From assembly GCF_032362555.1 (NCBI RefSeq), contig NC_083519.1, positions 1,939,501 to 2,003,500 of the forward strand: a stretch of 64,000 bases of DNA. The letters run 5' to 3'. The notes under the pieces were generated by a model. It was not told the DNA's origin. It saw only the letters and a list, made by a program, of their open reading frames with translations, and searched no databases. Shown piece after piece: positions 23,401 to 32,265 of the stretch. Source of the stretch: Amyelois transitella (taxonomy: Eukaryota; Arthropoda; Insecta; Lepidoptera; Pyralidae). Each line of letters starts with the position of its first letter. Positions within the stretch are counted from its first letter, which is position 1. Made by a program: the position numbers and the translations under genes.

Positions 23401-23667
23401 AGGGATAAAGACGTGACTATATATGTAATTGGAACTCAACGATTGGCCGCATTCATTTATCTTAAGAACTGTGTCACTTTCTTTTTCAGGCCAGATTATG
23501 GACATACCCCGTTTGATAACGATGATCCAGCTTGGGTAGAGGCCATGTCAGTGTATAACGACGCGGCTACCGCGGGCAGGCAGATGTTCAGCTGTTCATA
23601 CATCTACAGCGGTTGCCCTGAGGGTCAGGGGGTCATGGAACTGATATCTGTGCTGAGAGATGAGTAG
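17490..23667 (+). CDS. DM4/DM12 family secreted protein, gene 3 (5 exons seen, start exon not found)
   Basis: Exons 17490-17631, 19907-20038, 21452-21540, 22549-22656 and 23490-23667 join in one frame (internal intron phases 0, 0, 2, 2) for about 217 codons. The first exon found begins after a TTTCAG acceptor with the hydrophobic run IYFVLFTISHLYQL, which reads as a signal peptide without its Met. The ATG and two bases of a split codon must therefore lie in an upstream exon I could not place. It continues with MRTKRQ and LPLVYPYG. Exon 2 has FIVGFGCPVP. Exon 3 (EQREADWAARRDERL, then TFYTAVADLLN) is an extra-split version of the middle part of genes 1 and 2. Exon 4 has ECVLRAICEAAQYP and exon 5 CSYIYSGC. 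The extra cysteine in GFGCPVP is unusual here. SLR copies lie just after exons 2 and 3. Confidence 0.88.
17904..18167 (-). mobile_element. SLR, full length
   Basis: (ACAT)n tail to CCGGGAACCACACGG; intron 1 of gene 3, antisense. Confidence 0.9.
18296..18560 (+). repeat. CGT-type repeat, diverged
   Basis: GCCTGTAGCTTCGTCCGTGC start, TTAACAACGTTCAAATAC body and an end with ATAATATTAGT (18566-18576). Intron 1 of gene 3. Confidence 0.55.
18841..18998 (-). mobile_element. RTE LINE 3' fragment
   Basis: Last ~155 bp of the LINE ending in (ACAT)n, in intron 1 of gene 3, antisense to the gene. Confidence 0.8.
19371..19637 (-). mobile_element. SLR, full length
   Basis: (ACAT)n tail through GACAGGTTGCTAGACC to CCGGGAACCACACGGCA; intron 1 of gene 3. 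Confidence 0.9.
20052..20588 (+). mobile_element. SLR split by an FB repeat insertion
   Basis: SLR head 20052-20180 and SLR tail 20472-20588 are separated by an FB repeat. The head starts 14 bp after the gene 3 exon 2 donor, the closest insertion to an exon in the window. Confidence 0.85.
20181..20471 (+). repeat. FB repeat inserted in SLR
   Basis: TTATTCATTATTATAAGATA, GTCAGTGCAGAAGAAGCG and AACTGCACTGCAGCATTTTC, then the FB spacer in reverse (GTGGACGAGAGAATACATTG). Confidence 0.75.
21561..21823 (-). mobile_element. SLR, full length with perfect 12-bp TSD
   Basis: AATTTATCTATA at 21549-21560 and 21824-21835. Lies 20 bp after the exon 3 donor of gene 3. Confidence 0.92.
21876..21962 (+). 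mobile_element. RTE LINE fragment, diverged
   Basis: GAGCTTGCATGAAAGTAG then GTGGATGAAGAGAAAGATG match the LINE C-terminal coding region; the tail is lost. Intron 3 of gene 3. Confidence 0.6.
21991..22256 (+). mobile_element. SLR, full length
   Basis: TGCCGTGTGGTTCCCGGCAC to GATATAGGCGTGACTATATG and (TATG)n; intron 3 of gene 3. Confidence 0.9.
22260..22466 (+). repeat. FB repeat
   Basis: GCTTCCAAAGCGTCAGCGC and AACAAATTGCACTGCAGCG mark a diverged copy directly after the SLR and before gene 3 exon 4. Confidence 0.7.
23207..23429 (+). mobile_element. SLR, diverged
   Basis: TGCCGTGTGTTGAGATCC to GGGATAAAGACGTGACTATA; ends about 60 bp before gene 3 exon 5. Confidence 0.8.
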
Positions 23668-24265
23668 ATGACGTTTGGGGGGAAAAATATATCGAAGTCT
23701 ATGTTCTTTTTATAAAATTGTACGCATCTTGTTTTGTTCATTGTAAACTATGTTGTGTAGAAAATGAATTCTTTCAGCATTTACTTCATAAATATTTTAA
23801 GATTTTAATTTAATCATTTATATAGATATTGATTTTAACTTTAATATGAATATTAATTTATACATCTATATAAATACACTTCGATTCAAATTCTTATATA
23901 ATTTCAAATGTCCACATTTCACGTCAAAACCAATCAAACAATATTTTGCATTTATACTTGTAGTGTACTAAGAAGATCATACGATACTTTTCACGCGTAC
24001 TTTCCAAGCTAATAATATATACTATGACCCACTTACCCCACTACGTATTGACTAAACTTTTTCAATCAATTGAGAGATTTAAAATGAAATCGGAGTTTAG
24101 TGGGCAATATCAAAAGTCTGGGTTTGTACGGCGACGGCACGTTCCTACAAATTAAGCGGGTCTCATACGGGGTGCGAGGCACGAACCAACGATCTTTCGG
24201 TTAGATATTTACATTGAGTTAATATGCTTTCACTATTAGTTCTCGATTGCATTTTTTGGTAAGGA

Positions 24266-24577
24266 CGTTTAAAAATGGTTATGATGGTTCGGTCATGTGG
24301 AGAGGATGAATGAAAACAGGTTGACTAAGCAGATATACATGGAGAGTGTGGAGGGAAAGGTCGGGGTGGGAAGACCTAGACGAACATATCTTGATCAAAT
24401 TAAGGACGTCCTGGTAAAGGGTCAGGTCAAAAGTACCCGAAACCGCCGAGCTTGCATGAAGAGAGTTATGAATGTGAATGAAGCGAAGGAAGTATGCAGA
24501 GATCGTGGCAAGTGGAAAGAGGTAGTATCTACCTACCCCTCCGGGAAAGAGGCGTGATTTTATGTATGTATGTATGT
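24266..24577 (+). mobile_element. RTE LINE 3' fragment
   Basis: About 310 bp from the WFGHVERMNE region to the (TATG)n tail, with the frame still open. It is followed at once by a second, shorter 3' end (24588-24725). Confidence 0.85.
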
Positions 24578-24587
24578 ACGTTTAGAA

Positions 24588-24725
24588 ATGAGCTTGCACG
24601 AAGAGAGTTATGAATGTGGATGAAGCGAAGGAAGTATGCAGAGATCGTGGCAAGTGGAAAGAGGTAGTCTCTGCCTACCCCTCCGGGAAAGAGACGTGAT
24701 TTTATGTATGTATGTATGTACGTTT
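24588..24725 (+). mobile_element. RTE LINE 3' end, tandem second copy
   Basis: The last ~125 bp of the LINE are repeated directly after the preceding copy. Both tails end GTATGTATGTACGTTTA, which suggests unequal exchange or tandem duplication. Confidence 0.8.
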
Positions 24726-24729
24726 AAAA

Positions 24730-25045
24730 ATCATTGTGTGTAGCGCGAAAAGGCACAAGTTACCACCCCGGCCATGTACCAAGGACTATTTTCGAAGTTA
24801 TGTACATTAGTTTGAATACTAACCGATGATCTTACGGTGAGGGAAAATATCGTGAGGAAACCTGCACATTCAGGTAACTAGATGTGTACATGATGCAGAT
24901 CAGATACCCCTGCAAAGGTTGAGATGGTCAGACGGGAGTCGCTTCGTGTAAAAACCTGACTCACCCCCAGAATGCATGTTCAAAGGTATATCTCCGGCTT
25001 CTCTGCAGAGTGGCGAGGACGCAACCAGGGCTTAAGCCAGTAGGA
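24730..25045 (+). mobile_element. SINE-B, long copy
   Basis: GTAGCGCGAAAAGGCACAAG head remnant, TACGGTGAGGGAAAATATCG, GTGAGGAAACCTGCACATTC and AAAAACCTGACTCACCC body, to GCAACCAGGGCTTAAGCC. Confidence 0.8.
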
Positions 25046-25053
25046 AGATGTTT

Positions 25054-25168
25054 ACATACATACATACATACATATAATCACGTCTATATCCCTTGCGGGG
25101 AAGACAGAGCCAACAGTCTTGAAAAGACTTATAGGCCACGTTCACCTGTTTGGCTTTATGATGGAACT
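25054..25168 (-). mobile_element. SLR, 3' half
   Basis: (ACAT)n tail to CACCTGTTTGGCTTTATGAT; inserted at the end of the SINE-B copy. Confidence 0.85.
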
Positions 25169-25267
25169 GAAGATGTTAACAAATCATTAAACTTTGTTTT
25201 GAATACATAGGTATTAATAATAGTCTTGAGCGTCAGTGATCTGATGGCTAAGGTATCCGACTAAAAT

Positions 25268-25342
25268 GAGTGTAACGTAAAAACGAGGCTAACTCAATCT
25301 GTGTTATTTGTCCCATATATATTTGTTTATTTATTTTTATTA
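25268..25342 (+). mobile_element. SINE-A 3' fragment
   Basis: GAGGCTAACTCAATCTGTGT and TTTGTCCCATATATATTTG match the 3' part of the 14611 copy. Confidence 0.7.
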
Positions 25343-25440
25343 TGAGTATGCATGTATTACGCCAAGCTACCTATACCTATCTCAAGTTTTGATGTCGTCA
25401 GCTAAGAATTGTCAATCGAATACGCTTATTTATTTTATAC

Positions 25441-25685
25441 ATACATACATATAATCACGTCTATATCCTTTGCGGGGAAGACAGAGCCAACAGTCTTAAA
25501 AAGACACTGTCAGCTATTTGGCTTAATGATGGAATTGAGATTCAAATGGATACAGGTTGCTAATCCATCGCCTAAAAAAGAATCCCAAGTTTGTAAGCTT
25601 ATCCCTTAGTCGTCTTTTACGCCATCCATGGGAAAGAGATGGAGTGGTTCTATTCTTTTTTGAATTGGTGCCGGGAACCGCACGG
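25441..25685 (-). mobile_element. SLR, full length with TSD
   Basis: ATTTATTTTATAC flanks both sides (about 25428-25440 and 25687-25699). Confidence 0.88.
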
Positions 25686-25998
25686 CATTTATTTTATACT
25701 TTATATATTAGCTTCCGTTTATTGAACGTGGAACTGTATCTTAAGAGAATTCCTCGTCCATCTTACAAAGGAAACACAATAAATATGAACAAATCACCAT
25801 TGGCTCGAATCGCCTTAATCTTGCTTGCATCGATCTTGGTAATCGAGAATCGATGGTAGCTGCTACAGGGCCCAATGGGCAATCAGTTCAGTAGTCGCCG
25901 ATTTAGATGCTCAGGGAATTTATCGAATGCTAGCAAGTTTAGGGTTACTAGTTTGTAGAGCGCGCTACAACTCCGTGATTGCTAATGTGCTCAAGTTT

Positions 25999-26226
25999 CG
26001 TCAAAAATCTATACTGTCCTCCTTAAAAGCTATACTGTCCTCCACAAAAGCTATAATGCCCTTCTCGAAAGGTACATGGTCCTCCTCAAAAGCTATACTG
26101 CCCTTCTCAAAAGGTACATGGTCCTCCTCAAAAGCTATACCTACTGCCCTTCTCAAAAGCTACACTGCCCTCCTCAAAAGCTACACTGCCCTCCCCAAAA
26201 GCTACAATGCCTTCCTCAAAAGCTAA
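25999..26226 (+). repeat. 21-bp minisatellite, ~10 units
   Basis: Unit close to CCTCCTCAAAAGCTATACTG(C). It alternates two variants (CTCAAAAGCTATACTGC and CTCGAAAGGTACATGG) in the left part. Because 21 is a multiple of 3, long open frames arise here without coding meaning. Confidence 0.85.
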
Positions 26227-26374
26227 GTGGATTTACCATGCACAATTTCATCAATATCAGGACAGTTGTATGGCCATGAAATCATAACAAATAAACAGAT
26301 GAATGGGCAGACTTTTTGCATTTATAACACGAGTATTAAGTAAGTATGGACGTTTGAATATATGAAGTTTTAAT

Positions 26375-26552
26375 GGCTCATAAATTGGGATTCTTCTTTA
26401 TGGCGATGGGCTAGCAACCTGTCACTATTTGAATCTCAATTGTATCATTAAGTGGAATAACTGAACGTAGCCTATTGTTTTTTTTTTATTGTTGGCTCTG
26501 TCTACCCCGCAAGAGATATAGACGTGATTATATGTATGTATGTAATTAATGG
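26375..26552 (+). mobile_element. SLR, 3' two-thirds
   Basis: AATTGGGATTCTTCTTTATG to GAGATATAGACGTGATTATA and (TATG)n. Confidence 0.85.
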
Positions 26553-26762
26553 CAACCAACGCATTTTACGCTCTACTGTTTCCTCACTCTAAACTGCCAA
26601 CTAACTGGATTTATTTTGTGCCCGCGCTGAGCTTGCAATGAGAACGGGACGGAAATATAATTACGATCGAGATAGAAAGAGATAAGTTAATCAGGAAAGT
26701 ATTTGTTACGATTCTTATTAATATTATAGATGCCTGAGTGATTTTTATTCTATATTCTTAGG

Positions 26763-26958
26763 AAGCGTTTAAATGGACTTAATTTTGACTACGTTAGAGA
26801 CGATGAGGTATTAATAAATTCTTCTGATTTTAAGTATCCATTCTTTGATCTGTCACTTGTTAAGGAAAGAAAGAAATTAAAGACAGATGCAAATTTGTTG
26901 ATTTTTGCTCGGATTTCAGAAATAGACTCCAAAAATAATTCAGTTTATGATATTTAAA
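26763..26958 (+). other. Exon-like open frame, unassigned
   Basis: After TATTCTTAG an open frame of about 64 codons (KRLNGLNFDYVRDDE, then FKYPFFDLSLVKERKKL, ending SVYDI) runs to TAA. It has acceptor-like upstream sequence but no start codon and no recognised homology. It could be the last exon of an unknown gene or chance in AT-rich DNA. Confidence 0.2.
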
Positions 26959-27254
26959 AAAATCTATCTTATACATTGAAATCGTTATTATATGTTAGTC
27001 CTATATTATTTCGATTTTATCGTCGTGCCAAATTTATAACAAATTAGTTTCAGTTAAAAATTATTGTTTATTAATGTTTCTTTATCGATAGAAATATAGG
27101 TATATTGACTATATTTGTCACTATACCTAAATTAGAAATCCATAACAAAATCTAATTGTATCATAAGACAGGCTGTGTCAGGCAATAAGGCTACCTTAAA
27201 ATCTGAAGCAATATTTTCATGACATTTTTACATGATATGTGTGTGTGTGTATTT

Positions 27255-27472
27255 ACATACATACATATAGTTACGTCTATATCCTTGCTAATAGATTGGT
27301 AGACCACGTTTAGCTCTATGGCATCATGATGGAATTGAGATTCAAATAGTGACAGGTTGCTAGCCCATCGCTTGGAAGAGGATTTATAAACCTATTCCTT
27401 AGTCGCCTTATACGACATCCATGGAAAAGATACGGAGGGGTTCCATTCTAAAGTGCTGGAAATCACGTAGTT
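27255..27472 (-). mobile_element. SLR, diverged
   Basis: ACATACATATAGTTACGTCT, GACAGGTTGCTAGCCCATCG and CGCCTTATACGACATCCATG retained. Confidence 0.75.
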
Positions 27473-27847
27473 TCATCTTATAAATGTTTTTAAGGGTAAG
27501 CCATCGCTTGATTTAAGGGAAAAATTTAAAATGTTCTTTTATTTATTATAATGGTATATAATGGTATTAGTGTTCACTACATTTCTTAGCGGGCAGCTTA
27601 TTAGAGTCACTGCCTTTCTTCTTCATTAGGAGTCTTAGTTGCGATGCGGCTTAGTTCAAACGCAAGACGTTTCTTTTAAAAGTACTTTCATTAAAAAAAA
27701 TACAAAACAATTGATAAATGAGCGACTATTAAGCATTTTAATGTAATAATGTAATTTTCAGCTGAAAGAAATTTAAGAGGAGTAACATTTATCAAAGGAA
27801 AAATGGGACTGGTTAAATAAAAATAAAAACTTGTTATTTTATTTTAT

Positions 27848-30675
27848 TCACATATCTGTATACGGAGATACATCCAATAATGAGAATGGGCAAGAATCGA
27901 TTGACGTAGGACATTCTTCATCCGCCACATTATGCCATCTGTCGGTCGCTGAAGACTGTTGCCTGAAAAAATAAAATATATTTATTTATTTATGTACATC
28001 AAAAAAAAAAAAAGAAAAGAACTTTAACTAAAGAGAAATTAATGGCACTATATATATATAATATCAAATTTTAATTAGTGGTAAATAGAAAGTTGTAGTC
28101 TCTGCCTACCCCTTCAGGAAAACGGCGTGATTTTATGTATGTATGTATACTATTTCTTAGAAACAAAAACTAATTTGTCCTCAGCTCACTGAAGAGTGTG
28201 ATAACCGTCATAACCAATAATGCATTCTCTTAAGGAAAAGAGAAGACATCGTTAAAAATAGATACAAATATATAGAAATGTCAAAGCATACATATGTATA
28301 TAAAATCTATATAAGAAATATATAGAGATGTAATAACGCTAAATTTCTCGGGTAGTGAATGAAAATGGAACTTTAACGGGAGCAAACCCCAAGAATTGGT
28401 ATGAAATTGTAATTAACTGCAATAATTTAATCGTTGACTCGTGCTGTTTGTTTGGAATTATATATTAATTGAAACGTAATCAAATCGTATGCACTGCAGA
28501 GATTTTAATTAAAAGATTCATTAGACTTGTTTATTTACTGATTGCATGGATTGGAATTAAAAATAAAAATTGTTAATTAGCCGTGTGGTTCCCGGCACCA
28601 TTGAAATAATGAATAGGACCACTCCATGTCTTCCCCATGGATGTCGTAAAAGTAAAATATAATACCTATATTATAATAAAAAACTGAAAGGCCACGTTCA
28701 GCTGTATGGCTTAATGATGGAATTGAGATTCAAGTAGTAACAATTTATTAGCCCACCACCCACAAGAGATTAGTTTTGAAATGAATGATTGCCTAAATTT
28801 TAATGACCTCTAACAGTCAACCGCATAAAAAGTTATATACTACATGGAACTCTATGACGGTGAATTACCAGTGGATTTGGCAGGTTTAAGTGCTGTCGAC
28901 TGTACAATAGATTTGAATTAAAAAAAGAATACCAATTGAATTCAAATAACTTTTATCTCCAAGCGAAGTGAAGCTCGACCCAAAACTAATATTCGTAACT
29001 TCCATTACACGAAAAGCTTACCGGAAAACCATTTTTAAAATTCTGTAATACACGCTTGTCGGTCCGTCGATGCGTCCTATCTCGCAAATGGCTCGCCGCA
29101 CGCAGTGGTACCCATTCAGACCGTTCCTGAAAGCAATTGAGCATTTTTATAGATATTTTAAACTTTGACTATGGCTGGAAATGAATATTCATGATTGACA
29201 ATACGGCAGGTGATTGGCGGAATAAATTACCATGTGATGGATTACGAACTTTTTAAAAGCTTTTTATTTAGTTTGACTTGTATGTTTACAAATCTTTCAA
29301 GTTTAATTTGACCCACTTCCCGGTATCCGATTGAGCTGAAATTTTGCATGCTGGTCCAGAACCGATGACAATGCATGTTAATCATAAACGTGACCTGATG
29401 CTGCTGCGAGGATCGGCTCCGTACTAGAAATCACCTCAGCGGTAAATAGTATTGTAAACTTTGACTATGGCTGGAAATAAATACTTATGATTGACAATAA
29501 GGCAGGTAATTGGCGGAATAAATTACTATGTGATAGATTACGAACTTTTTTGTGATGATTATGATGATTTAATCTTCATTATGTCTCTCAATGTCTTAAT
29601 GTATATATGTGGCTCTTTTTCTCTTTGTTTATAATTTAGGACTTTATTGTGTAATAAGTGTGGTAGGAAGAAAAAAAAACACACACACACTCATATTTTT
29701 CCGCTAGCTGCTTTTATATATGCTTCGGTTGTCGAGTCAGTAAGGTGTCGTGGTTAAAATTCGTAACGCGTAGAACGACACAGGTTCGAATCCCACCTCG
29801 GCCATATACCTACCAATAACAATGTACTCTGTGTTCCCCGAAAGGGATATAGACGTGTAGAAATAATGAACATTTTATTTTAATAAAAAGAATATTAAAC
29901 TCACTTATCCAATAAAATCTCTAGATTGTTAAACACTGATCGCCTATAGAGATGATGGTACGGATGAAAGGTGTCAGGCGGCTCCATCCAGTTGATGCGG
30001 AAACCCAGTGCTTGTGCGAAGATCTGGTTCCACCAGACCATGTTCGCTTTGAAATTGAGGCGGATCTGAAATTGAAACACGTAAAAATGCAAACAGAATA
30101 TCATCCTACCAACCGATGTATCATTTCAATGAGAAACTAAGTTTGAATGAGAAAATTTAGCACTTGTTTTATTTTTACATAAAATAAAACATGTGCCATG
30201 TGGTTCCCGACACCAATATAAAAAAAGAATAGGACCACTCCATCTCTTTCCCACGGATGTCGTAAAAGGCGGCTAAGGGATAGGCTTATAAACTTGGGAT
30301 ACTTTTTAGGCGATGGGCTAGCAACCTGTCACTATTTGAATCTCAATTCTATCATTAAGCCAAATAGCTGAAGGAAAATAGGCGTGACAATATGTATGTA
30401 TGTATGAGAATAAATAAATATATACGCGACAAATTACACAGATAGAGTTCAAAAAGTAAGTTCGAGACTTTCGTTATGACCAACTTAACGATATCTTTAA
30501 AGTTTTTAATTATAAAATAATTACTTACGAAAAATGATGTATTATTTCTAAAAGCAAGATATCTTCTTTGCCTTTGGTGATATTGTTGACTATCGTTGGC
30601 ACTTGCGAAGTGTAACATAAAGAAAAATATGAATAAAATACAACACAGAACACCTAATTTCATAAATTTGTACAT
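27848..30675 (-). CDS. DM4/DM12 family secreted protein, gene 4 (4 exons)
   Basis: Minus-strand exons 30529-30675, 29905-30065, 29022-29126 and 27848-27962 with GT/AG introns (phases 0, 2, 2) give 175 codons plus stop, a compact member of the cluster. Exon 1 is a signal peptide (VLCCILFIFFFMLHFASA) followed by QRQRRYLAF. Exon 2 has IRLNFKANMVWWNQ and a weaker second basic site LYRRSVFNNLEILLD. Exon 3 has CVRRAICEIGRIDGP (CX5C). Exon 4 has ECPTSIDSCPFSLLDV (CX6C). The usual GxGxP motif at the start of exon 2 is missing, so it is one of the more diverged paralogues. AATAAA (27843-27848 on this strand) overlaps the last base of the stop codon. Gene 4 and the triplet 5-7 are divergently arranged around the LINE at 32-36 kb. 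Confidence 0.9.
28078..28150 (+). mobile_element. RTE LINE 3' end, short
   Basis: TAGTCTCTGCCTACCCCTTC followed by GGCGTGATTTTATGTATG is the last ~70 bp of the LINE; intron 3 of gene 4. Confidence 0.7.
28580..28762. mobile_element. Two SLR fragments head (+) and 3' part (-)
   Basis: 28580-28655 is a head (GCCGTGTGGTTCCCGGCACC). 28677-28762 is a reverse middle part (AGGCCACGTTCAGCTGTATG). Intron 3 of gene 4. Confidence 0.7.
29718..29860 (+). mobile_element. SINE-B head joined to an SLR-like tail
   Basis: GTCGAGTCAGTAAGGTGTCG and ACAGGTTCGAATCCCACCTC (box B) are followed by CCCCGAAAGGGATATAGACG, which is the SLR tail. Intron 2 of gene 4. Confidence 0.6.
30193..30408 (+). mobile_element. SLR with short 3' deletion
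   Basis: Head to CAAATAGCTGAAGG, then GGCGTGACAATATGTATG; the hairpin segment is missing. Intron 1 of gene 4. Confidence 0.85.
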
Positions 30676-31255
30676 TATTAATTATTTATTTGGCTAATAA
30701 TTAGTCCGTAAGCTGAAACTTTTTTAAAGTCATCCTTCCATTTTCAAATACATTTTGAATTACGATGAACTTTCATTATTTTTATTTCACACATGCTTCT
30801 AAATTTAAACTTGATTAGGTTTTAAAAAAAAGAAATCAACTATTTTGGGAAAACTATTTTTCTATATATAAATCTGCGGTTTTTCTTCCAAATTTCAGAT
30901 CAATTCAATAACGGTTAACGTTAATCTGTATAAACGAAAAAAAAAAAATAATAGGCACTTCACAACTGTGGTGGATGAACACAATATGTTTTAGAAAAAG
31001 TCTGCGTTTTGAACGGTATTGTCAAATGTGGGTTTGTTTGTCGTAACAATTAACGATTTCCCGCCTTTTTTGCTTACCTGACCTGGATCAGATTTGGTTG
31101 GTAAGCATGCTGTGTTTTACATTAATATCTGTAACAATATACAGGTTGATGCCGTATATATTTATAAAATTATTATATTTTATTTTGAAATGTGTTGTTA
31201 AAAAAGACATTTACAAATACATCTTATAAGAGTGTAACAAATTTATTTTCAAGTA

Positions 31256-31292
31256 TTGCCGGAAAGAGGCGTGATTTTTTGTATGTATGTAC
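31256..31292 (+). mobile_element. RTE LINE 3' terminal stub
   Basis: GCCGGAAAGAGGCGTGATTT plus (TATG)n, the last ~35 bp of the LINE. Confidence 0.55.
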
Positions 31293-31445
31293 TGCCTGTA
31301 CACATGTATTTAAAAATTTATGTCACTGTAAAATTAAATATTTATGATAATAACAAGAATATTTTGCATCAATGTGTAAGTTTTTACAAATATTTTTTAC
31401 CTGTATGATAAACAGAATTGCCCTGGTAGCATTTTAAATAAATAC

Positions 31446-31576
31446 TTCTATAGATAAACATCCAAGACCCAGGCTAATCAGGGAAAGTTTCGTCTCAGCA
31501 TGCCCTGGCCGGATACGAACCCGGGACCACCGGGGTCACAGACAAACGCACTACCGCTGCACCACAGAGGCCTACA
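31446..31576 (-). mobile_element. SINE-A, tRNA-derived
   Basis: Reverse copy: ACATCCAAGACCCAGGCTAA, ACGAACCCGGGACCACCGG (box B), GCTGCACCACAGAGGCC (box A). Confidence 0.8.
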
Positions 31577-31805
31577 TTGGGAAACTTATAACCAGTACTT
31601 ATAGTTGAAATAAATAAAAGGGTAGACACGGCAGTCTTTGTTTATTATTAATCTGCTTTATCATAGGGTCCGTGTCATGAAGAAAAAATGAAATGTATTT
31701 ATGGTCCCAAGGAATTATCCCTAAGAGCAACGGGAAAGAGCATCTGCGCAGAGTTAATTATTATCTAGAGGGAGATAAATTAAAAATAGAACAGATATGC
31801 CTCTT

Positions 31806-31965
31806 TTGGCTCACAAACTTGGAATTCTACTTTTGGGCTATGGGCTAGCAACCTGTCACTATTTGAAACTTAATTCTATCATAAAGACAAACAGCTGAAC
31901 GTGGCCTATCAGTCTTTTCAAGACTGCTGGCTCTGTCTACCCCGCTAGGAATATAGAAAATATGT
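31806..31965 (+). mobile_element. SLR, 3' part
   Basis: CAAACTTGGAATTCTAC to CTACCCCGCTAGGAATATAG. Confidence 0.8.
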
Positions 31966-32253
31966 TTGTATGCTTCTTTGTATATACATATGTATCTGTT
32001 CTTTATATCTCGTATATGTTTTATAAGCAATTGAAGCCTGTTTTTTTATAAATCATGATTCTGATTATAAATGCGACAGTATTTTTTTTTATTATATGTA
32101 CCTACATCATTTCCTTTTAGTGTTTCAACAAAAATAGTAAACACTATCACATTTTACTCAAGATTTTAGCAAATTCCATGGGAACAACAATAGTTTTAAC
32201 CGAGATGCAAGGTAGGTGGGTACCTATGACCACCCTCCAGACTCTTAATTATA

Positions 32254-32265
32254 TTTAAAGAAGAT
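32254..32265. repeat. TSD of full-length LINE (3' side)
   Basis: TTTAAAGAAGAT, identical to 35691-35702. Confidence 0.85.

Larger units (their letters stand above)
23668..27847. other. Intergenic region between convergent genes 3 and 4
   Basis: Holds tandem LINE ends, SINE-B, SINE-A tail, SLR copies and a minisatellite, listed separately. The stretch 26700-26960 contains an exon-like open frame. No other gene supported. Confidence 0.6.

Noticed and set aside
25927-26279. Open frames with a repeated K-A-I/S-Y-T pattern
   Set aside because: Produced by the 21-bp minisatellite, whose period is a multiple of three.
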